A stretch of 57,152 nt of DNA, from positions 1 through 57,152 of the forward strand of contig CAJWIY010000007.1 in NCBI GenBank assembly GCA_913042205.1, written 5' to 3'. The position numbers and the translations under genes were made by a program. The DNA is from an uncultured Gammaproteobacteria bacterium (GTDB taxonomy: Bacteria; Pseudomonadota; Gammaproteobacteria; Pseudomonadales; Litorivicinaceae). The notes beneath the pieces are model-generated. The model saw only the letters and a program-made list of their open reading frames with translations, made no database searches and was not told the DNA's origin. Shown piece by piece: positions 43,972 through 52,043 of this stretch (its first letter is position 1; each line of letters opens with the position of its first letter).

Positions 43972-44856
43972 ATGGACTACAGAAATCGGCTGCAGGGGCT
44001 GCTAGAAGAGAATACGTGCCACCTAATGCCATGTTGCTTCGATGCCCTGTCTGCAAAGCTTATTGAGCAGGAGGGTTATCCATTGACATTTATGTCTGGC
44101 TTTGCCGCGTCAGCCAGTCGATTGGGAGCCCCGGATCTTGGGCTAATGAGCTATGGGGAAGTAGTCGACCAGGTTCGTTGCATTACCTCTGTTCTCAAGA
44201 TACCTCTCATAGCTGACGGGGATACCGGATACGGTAATGCCATGAATGTTCGTAGAACCATCTACGGCCTCGCCCAAGCCGGTGCGTCCGCTGTCATGAT
44301 TGAGGATCAGGTCTCGCCCAAGCGATGCGGTCATACCCCGGGAAAAGAGGTGGTGGGCAGAGATGAGGCCTTTGACCGCGTCCGTGCCGCGATTGATGCT
44401 CGCGATGAGGTCACGGCCGAGGGTGGTCCAAAAGTTTTAATTTTGGGCAGGACCGATGCGCGGCACGAATTAGGTCTCGGAGAGGCTATAAATCGGGCTA
44501 CGAAATTCGCCGACCTAGGCGCTGATATATTATTCATAGAGTCTCCCAAGACCGAGGAAGAGATGATCGAAATATGTCGATCTGTTCCGGGTCCGAAAAT
44601 GGCAAATATTGTCGAGGGCGGTCTCACCCCAGAGCTGAGGCCAGATGTTCTTGGTGAGATTGGTTATTCGCTAGCTGCCTATCCTTTGACGCTGCTATCG
44701 GCCTCAATGCTGGCGATGAGAGATACGCTTCGGGCCATGAAGGCGAATCGACAGCCTCGATTGATGGATTTTATCGAGCTGAGAGACCGAGTCGGTTTCG
44801 AAGACTATTACGCGCTTTCTGAGCGTTATTCTACGTCAAAGCGTCGAGACTTATGA
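43972..44856 (+). CDS. Isocitrate lyase/PEP mutase superfamily enzyme
   Basis: A 294-residue TIM-barrel lyase. Key motifs: MPCCFDALSAKLIE, ADGDTGYGNAMNV with metal-binding aspartates, MIEDQVSPKRCGHTPGKEVV with the catalytic cysteine in KRCGH, and LGRTDARHELGLGEAI. It could be a methylisocitrate- or dimethylmalate-lyase type enzyme or an oxaloacetate decarboxylase; sequence alone does not decide. Context (TRAP transporter, CoA-transferase, HMG-CoA lyase family) argues for cleavage of a dicarboxylic acid. Start ATG 43972, overlapping the next gene by 4 bases. Confidence 0.9.
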   Translation: MDYRNRLQGLLEENTCHLMPCCFDALSAKLIEQEGYPLTFMSGFAASASRLGAPDLGLMSYGEVVDQVRCITSVLKIPLIADGDTGYGNAMNVRRTIYGLAQAGASAVMIEDQVSPKRCGHTPGKEVVGRDEAFDRVRAAIDARDEVTAEGGPKVLILGRTDARHELGLGEAINRATKFADLGADILFIESPKTEEEMIEICRSVPGPKMANIVEGGLTPELRPDVLGEIGYSLAAYPLTLLSASMLAMRDTLRAMKANRQPRLMDFIELRDRVGFEDYYALSERYSTSKRRDL

Positions 44857-46058
44857 GGGAGGATGGTGTGACAGATAAAGCAGTCGGTCCCTTGACGGGA
44901 GTAAAAGTTATTGAGATGGGCTCCTTAATTGCGGGACCCTACGCAGGTGCCTTACTGGCGCAGTTTGGCGCAGATGTGATCAAAATTGAACCGCCCCAGA
45001 TCGGCGATCCGTTAAGGAAATGGCGAAAATTGGATGGTGATACCTCACTTTGGTGGTACTCCCAAAGCCGGAACAAGAAGTCACTGACATTGAATCTCAA
45101 AGACCCAGACGCTCAAGCGGTGCTACGTGACCTTGTTAAGGAGGCCGATGTCCTGGTTGAGAACTTCAGGCCGGGGACACTCGAAAAGTGGAATCTCGGA
45201 TGGGATGTCTTATCGAACATAAACCAAAAGCTCGTGATGCTCCGAGTCTCGGGCTACGGGCAATCTGGCCCTAAGGCTAGTAAACCTGGATTTGCCGCGA
45301 TAGCGGAGGCAATCGGTGGGCTAAGATATTTGATTGGATATCCTGATCGGGCACCCGTGCGGACCGGCGTTAGTATCGGTGACACGTTAGCGTCGTTGTA
45401 CGGGGTTGTTGGAACATTAATGGCTCTCCGGCACGCAGAGCGCGCGGGCGAAGGTCAGGTGGTTGATGTGTCGTTGATTGAATCTGTTTTAGCAGTGACA
45501 GAGAGTTTAATCCCAGAATACGGCGCTGATGGTACGGTCCGTGAGCGCACTGGATCATCCCTCCCAGGTATCGCTCCATCAAATACCTACATGACGAAAG
45601 ATGGTCGTTATTTAGTCCTTGCGGCTAATGGCGACAGTATTTTTCAGCGACTGATGAGGGCTATTGGACGTCCCGATGTTGCCGATGATGCTCGGTTTAA
45701 GCACAACGACGGTCGTGCAGCAGCCTCTAGCGAACTCGATAACATTCTTGGTGGCTGGTCTGTGTCGGTTGATTTGACGGAAGCACTCGATATTCTAGAA
45801 CAAGCGTCAGTACCAGCCTCCGGGATTAATTCAGTGGCTGAGGTCTTTGAGGATCAGCAGTTCAAGGCCCTTGGTTCGATTGAACATCATGCGCTTGAGT
45901 CGGGGCTTGATCTTTATATGCCTGCGGCGGTACCCAGACTAACTAAGACACCGGGCCGGACACGTTGGCTTGGTCCAAGGCTAGGTGAGCATAACCAAGA
46001 ACTGCTCGACCAGTTGGGTCTAACCGCAGAGATGATACGAAAGGTTTCTGGAGGATAG
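44853..46058 (+). CDS. Class III CoA-transferase (CaiB/BaiF family)
   Basis: A 401-residue protein of family III CoA-transferases: GVKVIEMGSLIAGPYAGALLAQFGADVIKIEPP near residues 15-47, NKKSLTLNLKDP, the aspartate in QVVDVSLIESVLA that forms the acyl intermediate, and ENFRPGTLEKW. The donor and acceptor are unknown. It would activate the imported acid with CoA for the lyase next door. It overlaps the preceding gene by 4 bases; GTG 44869 is a possible alternative start. Confidence 0.94.
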   Translation: MREDGVTDKAVGPLTGVKVIEMGSLIAGPYAGALLAQFGADVIKIEPPQIGDPLRKWRKLDGDTSLWWYSQSRNKKSLTLNLKDPDAQAVLRDLVKEADVLVENFRPGTLEKWNLGWDVLSNINQKLVMLRVSGYGQSGPKASKPGFAAIAEAIGGLRYLIGYPDRAPVRTGVSIGDTLASLYGVVGTLMALRHAERAGEGQVVDVSLIESVLAVTESLIPEYGADGTVRERTGSSLPGIAPSNTYMTKDGRYLVLAANGDSIFQRLMRAIGRPDVADDARFKHNDGRAAASSELDNILGGWSVSVDLTEALDILEQASVPASGINSVAEVFEDQQFKALGSIEHHALESGLDLYMPAAVPRLTKTPGRTRWLGPRLGEHNQELLDQLGLTAEMIRKVSGG

Positions 46059-46060
46059 TG

Positions 46061-47011
46061 ATGTTAACTCGCCCTACCGATCGGATTCACATCCAAGAAG
46101 TTGGAATGCGCGATGGGTTACAAAGCGCCGGACAGTTCGTTGAGACTGAGGACAAAGTAAGACTACTGAACCGTCTGTCGAAGACTGGCCTGTCAAAAAT
46201 TGAAGTCACCTCTTTTGTATCTCCAAAAGCTGTTCCCTTACTAGCGGACGCTGAAACTGTATTATCTGCAATCGACCGAGAATCAGGGGTGGTCTACACC
46301 GCACTGATCCCAAACCTCAGGGGTCTGGATAGAGCATTGGCCGTTGAGCTCGATGAGGTAAACGTGGTGATGTCGGTGAGCGAGGCTCACAATATGGCAA
46401 ACCTGCGAATGACTTGCGAGGATTCACTCAAACAATTTCATGAGATTTGTGTAAACCGTGGATCGCTCAGGGTGAACGGCTCCCTCGCAACGGCATTTGG
46501 CTGCCCATTTACTGGACCTGTGGGACCCTCGGTGGTTATGGATTGGGCGAAGCGATTCCTCGACGCAGGCATCGATTCTTTGTCCCTCGCAGATACGATT
46601 GGGACCGCGACACCGCACCAGATCTTCGATCTTTGCAGCAACGTTATTGATGCATGTCCCGGCGTGGAAGTGACACTACATCTCCATAACACTCGTGGTC
46701 TTGCGATAGCCAACGCGATGTCAGGTATTTCGGCTGGGATTCGTCGTCTTGACGCGTCTGTGGGTGGAATTGGTGGCTGTCCATATGCGCCAGGAGCCAC
46801 TGGTAATGTGTGTACCGAGGATCTGGTGCATGCGCTGATTTTCGATGGATATCAGTGTCCTGTTGATCTCGACGGTTTGATCGCGGTGAGCTGCGATTTA
46901 CAGGCGCTGTTATCAGATCCTTTACCGGGTTTAGTGCATCTCGCAGGATCCAAGACAACAATGCACTCCATGTCGGACGAGCTCAAATCACGTTTAGGAC
47001 TCCTGTCTTAG
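46061..47011 (+). CDS. HMG-CoA lyase-like enzyme
   Basis: A 316-residue TIM-barrel lyase of the HMG-CoA lyase family. IHIQEVGMRDGLQSA (about residues 10-24) carries the arginine and aspartate of the active site. LHLHNTRG provides metal-binding histidines and GGIGGCPYAPGATGNV provides the catalytic cysteine. The substrate-facing loop SVSEAHNMANLRMT differs from the SASETFSKKN type of classical HMG-CoA lyases, so a different 3-hydroxy-acyl-CoA is possible. ATG 46061 follows GGAGG; a GTG three bases earlier is also possible. Confidence 0.9.
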   Translation: MLTRPTDRIHIQEVGMRDGLQSAGQFVETEDKVRLLNRLSKTGLSKIEVTSFVSPKAVPLLADAETVLSAIDRESGVVYTALIPNLRGLDRALAVELDEVNVVMSVSEAHNMANLRMTCEDSLKQFHEICVNRGSLRVNGSLATAFGCPFTGPVGPSVVMDWAKRFLDAGIDSLSLADTIGTATPHQIFDLCSNVIDACPGVEVTLHLHNTRGLAIANAMSGISAGIRRLDASVGGIGGCPYAPGATGNVCTEDLVHALIFDGYQCPVDLDGLIAVSCDLQALLSDPLPGLVHLAGSKTTMHSMSDELKSRLGLLS

Positions 47012-47113
47012 AGGCATCTTTGCCGACGACCGACTCAGTCGCTGGCTGCAGACCCATAAAGCTTCGAATTATCTGATCGAAATATCGATCGACGCATTGA
47101 AGTTTAGGAGCAT

Positions 47114-47326
47114 GTGACCGATAAAGGGACCATCAATAGGATGGATCAAGTAATGGAGTGGATACGTCACCGTCTACAGACATTTGTGGCCCTTATCAGC
47201 ATCGGGGGCACTTTACTTTTTTGCGCATACGCAATCCTTGATTATGAGGCTGACCAGTGCCATTACCGCGAAATACGCGGATTTCACGAGGTTCTCGGGA
47301 AAACTGCCTGGTGCAGAGTTCTTTGA
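47114..47326 (+). CDS. Hypothetical small membrane protein
   Basis: A 70-residue frame from GTG 47114 with TAGGAG upstream. One membrane helix spans about residues 24-43 (FVALISIGGTLLFCAYAILD), followed by two cysteines in the presumably periplasmic tail (QCHYREI, AWCRVL). Its end abuts the convergent gene at 47327. Support is moderate. Confidence 0.45.
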   Translation: MTDKGTINRMDQVMEWIRHRLQTFVALISIGGTLLFCAYAILDYEADQCHYREIRGFHEVLGKTAWCRVL

Positions 47327-47671
47327 TCAGATCACCCGGCAGGTGCCGCTGACTACCTTGGTTCCAGCGCCAGTATCGTGCCGATGGTAGTAAAAGATTC
47401 CATTTCGAAACATTCCCCCCTCGATTTCGTTGCCGAAGCGGAATGAGGTTTTCGAACCAAAACCTGTCATGGGTAGCTCCTTTCTGGATCGTACCGGGAA
47501 TCCCGATTTGATTTTAAGGATACCCTTACCGTCGTGGGGGACCTCAAATTGAAAAGCGCGTTTCGTACTCAGATCAACACAGCGGAACGTGATTGGTGCC
47601 GCCGCCTCGGCGCTCGACGCAAAAATAAATAATATGATGAGTGCTGTCGTGTGCAAAAAATCGCGCATCAT
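47327..47671 (-). CDS. Hypothetical secreted protein
   Basis: A 114-residue precursor with signal peptide (LHTTALIILFIFASSAEA, cleavage before APITF). The mature protein has two cysteines (FRCVDLS, SGTCRVI) placed to form a disulphide and is rich in beta-type residues (KTSFRFGNEIEGGMFRNGIFYY). No family recognised. It starts near a degenerate region. Confidence 0.65.
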   Translation of the reverse strand: MMRDFLHTTALIILFIFASSAEAAAPITFRCVDLSTKRAFQFEVPHDGKGILKIKSGFPVRSRKELPMTGFGSKTSFRFGNEIEGGMFRNGIFYYHRHDTGAGTKVVSGTCRVI

Positions 47672-47905
47672 AAACTGGGGCTCAACTAGGTCTAGCTTGG
47701 AATCATAACGTGAATTTGATCGGATGGCATTTCTTGCTGTTGGTTTAATTGGCTCAGATCAACGACCAGTGTATCCATAAATTAAGTCGCAGCGATTTTG
47801 TGGCGAAGTCCAGTCATAGATTAAGTTTGCATATGCGTAAGGTTGTAGTTCTTTGGTGTGGCGATACTTCTTGATATTTCATGTTTTTAATTGGAGGAGA
47901 AAATT

Positions 47906-48037
47906 ATGACCGACGATTTAAAGGATCTCTAAAAAGAAGCCGAGGAGTTACGACAAAATTTGTGGGTGTGGAAAGGAATCTCTTTCTTATTATTAGTTCT
48001 TTATCTTGCTGAGCTTGGTGGATGGTTTTCGGAATGA
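47906..48037 (+). pseudogene. Small membrane protein ORF with an in-frame stop
   Basis: GGAGGAG precedes ATG 47906. The frame reads MTDDLKDL, then TAA (47930-47932), then continues KEAEELRQNLWVWKGISF and a hydrophobic helix LLLVLYLAELGGWF to TGA at 48037. CAA to TAA would be a single change. The layout (charged coiled start, one membrane helix) is that of a 43-residue membrane protein. It may be freshly broken. Confidence 0.55.
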
Positions 48038-48109
48038 AGACGATTGGCCTGCTCGGTACACGATTGATTTTGGAAAGCGACTTTCTCGAGAAGCGTCTTC
48101 ATTCCGAAA
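48027..48109. repeat. 16-base perfect inverted repeat, 51-base loop
   Basis: TTTCGGAATGAAGACG (48027-48042) and CGTCTTCATTCCGAAA (48094-48109) are exact inverted copies. The left arm covers the end of the broken membrane ORF. The 51-base interior contains no gene. Confidence 0.85.
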
Positions 48110-48159
48110 TACCATCTCCGGGCAATTGTCCCAGGAGAGAGACAAAGGTCCGATAGTCA

Positions 48160-48414
48160 CCGATCATCCATCAGGGACTCTGCATAAGTGAGGTTCGCGA
48201 GGGATCACATGAAATCTTTCTTGCCGCAATCAGCGATTTAATCGGTCAAAAAGTCGATGGCATCGTTTTGGGTTGTCCTGAGATCGGTATGTTAATCCAG
48301 CAAAGCCATACCTGGAATCCGATCTTGGATTTGACAGCACTGCATGCCCAAGTCTTGATTGAATTTGCATTGAACGAACGTGCCTGGCTGTATATCGATT
48401 ATGGAATACCATAA
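48160..48414 (+). pseudogene. Aspartate/glutamate racemase C-terminal fragment
   Basis: An 84-codon open stretch with no start and a stop just upstream (TAG 48154-48156). It reads GLCISEVREGSHEIFLAAIS, then VDGIVLGCPEIGMLIQQ with the catalytic C-terminal cysteine, then LDLTALHAQVLIEFALNER. This is the end of an aspartate-racemase-family protein. Roughly the first two thirds is missing; the preceding 150 bases show no homology I can see. A remnant. Confidence 0.8.
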
Positions 48415-48476
48415 TATAGAAAATTCGACCAATATATAAGGAATATTTCAATATATTTCAAATTTGGTATTCCATA
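48400..48476. repeat. 12-base perfect inverted repeat at the end of the racemase remnant
   Basis: TATGGAATACCA (48400-48411) and TGGTATTCCATA (48465-48476) are exact inverted copies separated by 53 AT-rich bases. The left arm overlaps the last codons of the racemase fragment. Confidence 0.85.
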
Positions 48477-48546
48477 AAATTTGCTTTTCTGTTTTTTTGA
48501 GGTAATCTAAAGACACTGTCAGAAATAATAATAAGGAGGTTGGACA

Positions 48547-48849
48547 GTGTGTCAGATTTTCGCGGGACAGGACCCTGAAAATTATTCCTACGTTTCAAGG
48601 AGCATCCGGCTAGACGGACAGGTAACCAGCATCCGACTGGAGGGACTGTATTGGTCAGTCCTAGATGATGTTGCCGAGTCACAGGGATTCAGCACGCCAG
48701 AGTTCATATCGAAGTTACACCGCGAGGTGATGGAGTTGCAAGGCGCGCCACAGAACTTTACCTCATTGCTGCGGTCTGCGTGCCTGATCCATATGGATAA
48801 CCGTCTGTCTACTAGAATGGAAAGCGAGCGCCAGTTAAAAGCCAGCTGA
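48547..48849 (+). CDS. Ribbon-helix-helix domain protein
   Basis: A 100-residue protein from GTG 48547 with AAGGAGG seven bases upstream. VSRSIRLDGQVTSIRLEGLYWSVLDDVAESQG (about residues 16-47) matches the short RHH_4-type ribbon-helix-helix domain, with the beta-strand RLDGQVTSIRLE followed by two helices. Such proteins bind DNA as dimers; no toxin partner is next to it. The C-terminal half (LLRSACLIHMDNR) is not assigned. Confidence 0.85.
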   Translation: MCQIFAGQDPENYSYVSRSIRLDGQVTSIRLEGLYWSVLDDVAESQGFSTPEFISKLHREVMELQGAPQNFTSLLRSACLIHMDNRLSTRMESERQLKAS

Positions 48850-49101
48850 TGTTTTGGTAGGCCAAGTCAGCTCTTTCTCAGATCCTCTGAGAGTATCTGC
48901 TCGTTCTTTTTTTCTCCTAAACTACTGATTTATAATACTAATTAAGTAGTACATATTATTCAGTGTAGTACTACGTTACTACCCGTAGGTATCCCAACTA
49001 TCGCATATTGGTAGCAGATCTCGCGTTGATCTAAGTCAGTGGTCTGGTTCGTCACTGGTTGGCAGAAGCGATATCAAAAATAACAACGAGGAAAGGTAGC
49101 A

Positions 49102-49626
49102 ATGGAAACAATCACTTCATCGAAGGGGATCAGCCGTCGAGAACTTCTCAAGCGGTGTATGGTCGTGGGCGCCGGATTAGCGGTGGGTACGGGTTTCGTA
49201 GCAGGCAGCACAGCCGCCTGGGCCATGGAGACAAAACATGTATCGCCAAAACAGATGGCGACACTAATAAGGATGGCGAGAGATGTATATCCGCACAATC
49301 ATATTCCAGATGAGTTTTATGCCCGGGCAATGAAGGGCTATGACTCTGAAGACTCTAAAGCAAGTGTCGCGGAAGGTGTCATGACTTTGGATAAATTAGC
49401 GCAGGAAAAAGGGTATGGCGACTACCTCTCTGCGAGCTGGGAAGATGATCGAGTTGAGATGCTGAAGAGCATTGAGGACAGCTCTTTTTTCCAAACGGTT
49501 CGGGGCAACCTAATCACCGGTCTGTATAACCAGAAAGAGGTTTGGCCATTGTTTGGCTATGAGGGTGAGTCATATTCGAAAGGCGGCTATATGAATCGCG
49601 GCTTTAACGACATTAATTGGGTTTAG
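49102..49626 (+). CDS. Tat-exported small subunit of a GMC dehydrogenase
   Basis: A 174-residue protein of the gluconate 2-dehydrogenase subunit 3 type. The N-terminus has a twin-arginine signal (SRRELLKRCMVVGAGLAVGTG, ending AWAME). MATLIRMARDVYPHNHIPDEFY and GNLITGLYNQKEVWPLFGYEGESY are typical of the family. It would carry the FAD subunit across the membrane as a folded pair. It starts 25 bases before the GMC gene. Confidence 0.87.
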   Translation: METITSSKGISRRELLKRCMVVGAGLAVGTGFVAGSTAAWAMETKHVSPKQMATLIRMARDVYPHNHIPDEFYARAMKGYDSEDSKASVAEGVMTLDKLAQEKGYGDYLSASWEDDRVEMLKSIEDSSFFQTVRGNLITGLYNQKEVWPLFGYEGESYSKGGYMNRGFNDINWV

Positions 49627-49651
49627 GAAGTCAGGGAAAAGGAGAATTAGA

Positions 49652-51223
49652 ATGGCTGCAAAATTTGATCTAAACGATGATGGAGTTGTTGTCGTTATTG
49701 GGTCTGGTGCTGGCGGTGGCGTTTTGTCAAACGAGCTGGCTCAGAAAGGTATTAAGGTCGTTTGTCTGGAAGCGGGAGGGCGGCATTTACCGCAAGATTA
49801 TCAAAACGACGAGTGGGCTAGTTTTGGCCAGATCAGTTGGCTCGATGCTCGCACCACTTCGGGTGACTGGCGTGTATCCAAGGATTTTTCTGGGCTGCCG
49901 TCGTGGATTGTTAAGGCTGTAGGGGGATCTACGACTCATTGGGCTGGGGCTTCTCTTAGATTTCAGGAGCATGAGTTTAAGGTTAAAACGGTATATGGAG
50001 ATGTCGCTGGTGCGAGCTTGTTAGATTGGCCTATTGGTCTGTCCGAAATGGAGCCGTGGTACGCAAAAGCGGAGAAAAACCTTGGTGTAACTCGGACCAA
50101 TGGTATTCCGGGGTTGCCTGGGAATAACAACTATAAAGTGTTTGAGGCCGGTGCGAAGAAGCTCGGTTATAAGAACGTTCACACGGGCCGGATGGCGATC
50201 AACAGTGAGCCTAGGGATGGTCGTACAAATTGTCAGCAAGCTGGCTTTTGTTTTCAGGGATGTAAATTTGGCGCGAAGTGGTCTTCCGCCTACAGCGACA
50301 TTCCGAAAGGAGAGGCTACAGGAAATCTTGAGGTGAGGACGCACGCTCAGGTACTGAAGATTGAGCATGACGCTAAGGGTAAAGTAACGGGCGTAATTTA
50401 TGCTGATAAAGATGGCAACCAGCAAATGCAAAAGGCACGAATTGTCGCAGTCGCTGGTAATTCAATAGAAAGTCCTCGTCTGCTATTGAATTCAGCCTCA
50501 AGCATGTTCCCTGATGGGTTGGCGAATAGCTCCGGGCAAGTCGGCAAGAACTACATGCGTCACATGACAGCGTCTATGTATGCCGTTTTCCCCAAACCCG
50601 TCCGTTTCTGGCGTGGAACCACCATGGCAGGGATTATTACTGACGAATCCATACATGATCCGTCTCGTGGGTTTGTGGGGGGATATGAGCTAGAGACGCT
50701 GGCCCTGGGCGTTCCGTTTATGGCTGCGTTCCTCGATCCCGGAGCTTGGGGCCGCTCATTCACCGCCGCGATGGATATGTATGAGAACATGGCCGGCCTA
50801 TGGATTGTTGGTGAGGACATGCCGCAGGAAACTAACGCGGTAACACTGAACAACGACGTAAAAGATCAATATGGTCTGCCAGCACCGAACGTACATTTCT
50901 CAGATCATCCTAACGATATCGCGATGAGAAACCACGCGTGGGGACAAGCTAAGAAACTGTATGACTCAGTTGGAGCAACTCGAACTTATCCGACTCCCCC
51001 GTACCCCTCAACACATAATCTCGGGACTAACCGGATGTCGGCTAAGCCGCGTGATGGTGTCGTGAACAAGTGGGGCCAGACGCACGATATTGATAACTTA
51101 TTCGTGTCTGATGGTTCCCAATTCACCACTGGTGCGGCAGAGAATCCAACACTGACCATTGTGGCATTGGCAATGCGTCAGGCGGATTACATCGCTAAAG
51201 AGATGGCGGCGAGAACAATCTAG
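49652..51223 (+). CDS. GMC-family FAD dehydrogenase (large subunit)
   Basis: A 523-residue flavoprotein. The FAD-binding motif is VVVIGSGAGGGVLSNELAQKG (about residues 13-33). GSTTHWAGAS, CFQGCKFGAKWS and the C-terminal THNLGTNRM with SDGSQFTTGAAENPTLTIVALAMRQADY are hallmarks of the sugar/polyol branch of GMC oxidoreductases. It lacks its own signal and probably travels with the Tat subunit before it. No cytochrome c subunit gene is adjacent, so the electron acceptor is unclear. Substrate: a polyol, aldose or sugar acid, not decided. Confidence 0.92.
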   Translation: MAAKFDLNDDGVVVVIGSGAGGGVLSNELAQKGIKVVCLEAGGRHLPQDYQNDEWASFGQISWLDARTTSGDWRVSKDFSGLPSWIVKAVGGSTTHWAGASLRFQEHEFKVKTVYGDVAGASLLDWPIGLSEMEPWYAKAEKNLGVTRTNGIPGLPGNNNYKVFEAGAKKLGYKNVHTGRMAINSEPRDGRTNCQQAGFCFQGCKFGAKWSSAYSDIPKGEATGNLEVRTHAQVLKIEHDAKGKVTGVIYADKDGNQQMQKARIVAVAGNSIESPRLLLNSASSMFPDGLANSSGQVGKNYMRHMTASMYAVFPKPVRFWRGTTMAGIITDESIHDPSRGFVGGYELETLALGVPFMAAFLDPGAWGRSFTAAMDMYENMAGLWIVGEDMPQETNAVTLNNDVKDQYGLPAPNVHFSDHPNDIAMRNHAWGQAKKLYDSVGATRTYPTPPYPSTHNLGTNRMSAKPRDGVVNKWGQTHDIDNLFVSDGSQFTTGAAENPTLTIVALAMRQADYIAKEMAARTI

Positions 51224-51241
51224 TCGTGAGTCGTTAAATCG

Positions 51242-51276
51242 AAGCCCGGTGTGCAATTCGCTCGCCGGGCTTTTTT
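51242..51276 (+). terminator. Rho-independent terminator after the GMC gene
   Basis: AAGCCCGG (51242-51249) pairs with CCGGGCTT (51265-51272) around a 15-base loop, followed by a T-run to 51276. It ends just before the ribosome site of the next gene, so read-through or a promoter in the loop region would be needed for that gene. Confidence 0.85.
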
Positions 51277-51290
51277 GTGAGGATTTAGGG

Positions 51291-52043
51291 ATGGATAAAG
51301 AGATTGTTGCCACGGACCTAGGGTCGCTTCCTGGGGGAGGGTTTGAGGAGCACACACCTATTTTCCGGTCGACTCAGAATCTCTTAGATGCCGAGACGCA
51401 GGACGCACACGGCTATTTGGATCTTAGTTTTGATGACAAGTTTGCGTTTCAAGTTGATGGTGTCATTTCTCAAAACGAAAGTGAACGATTGATTACATTT
51501 ACTGAGGCAATGGGTTTCAGGGACGCGGCGCCCGGTATCCAGACTCCGCCCGGAATGCGTCAAAATACCACCGTGCACTGGATGGTGCATCCTAAAGATG
51601 CAGAGCTCTTGTATTCACGGATCGCGTCTTTTGTTCCAGATTCCCTTGAGGGCCGAGATAGCATGCGGGCGCTGAGCCATCGATTCAACACATATAGGTA
51701 CACCCAAGGCCAGCAATTTCTACCGCACCTGGACGGGGATTGGCCGGGTTATTATGTGAACCCAAAAACACAGCAATTGGAGTACTGGAAAACAGGTCGA
51801 TCGATGCTTTCGATGTTGCTGTATCTCAATGGCCGGGAAGAGGGAGTGGAGGGTGGCGATACCCTACTTTTAGACAATGGGGCGGTAGCGCAGCGTATCA
51901 AACCGCATTGTGGAAGGGCGTTATTTTTTAGGCACGGTATCCATCCTAAGTCTGTACTTCATGCTGGTGATATTTTAGGTGACGGCGCAGCTAAGTATGT
52001 GATCCGGGTCAACGTAATGTACCAATCGGAGATGATTGATTAA
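51291..52043 (+). CDS. 2-oxoglutarate/Fe(II)-dependent oxygenase
   Basis: A 250-residue prolyl-4-hydroxylase-like oxygenase. Fe(II) ligands: HLD in YTQGQQFLPHLDGDW (about residues 140-154) and the distal histidine in PKSVLHAGDIL; the 2-oxoglutarate arginine is likely in AKYVIRVNVMY. ATG 51291 was chosen over upstream starts that would overlap the GMC gene and the terminator. Substrate unknown; small-molecule or protein hydroxylation are both possible. Confidence 0.88.
   Translation: MDKEIVATDLGSLPGGGFEEHTPIFRSTQNLLDAETQDAHGYLDLSFDDKFAFQVDGVISQNESERLITFTEAMGFRDAAPGIQTPPGMRQNTTVHWMVHPKDAELLYSRIASFVPDSLEGRDSMRALSHRFNTYRYTQGQQFLPHLDGDWPGYYVNPKTQQLEYWKTGRSMLSMLLYLNGREEGVEGGDTLLLDNGAVAQRIKPHCGRALFFRHGIHPKSVLHAGDILGDGAAKYVIRVNVMYQSEMID

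Larger units (their letters stand above)
47672..48546. other. Degenerate stretch with gene remnants and inverted repeats
   Basis: No intact gene. It holds a broken small membrane ORF (47906-48037), a 16-base inverted repeat pair (48027-48109), an aspartate-racemase-like fragment (48160-48414) and a 12-base inverted repeat pair (48400-48476). The rest shows nothing I can identify. Confidence 0.6.

Noticed and set aside
43972-44856. Calling this true isocitrate lyase of the glyoxylate shunt
   Set aside because: At 294 residues it is much shorter than isocitrate lyase (about 430 or more) and no malate synthase is nearby; it belongs to the wider superfamily.
48547-48849. Toxin-antitoxin module at the ribbon-helix-helix gene
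   Set aside because: No toxin-like gene lies within the usual operon distance; the next gene is a Tat-exported dehydrogenase subunit.
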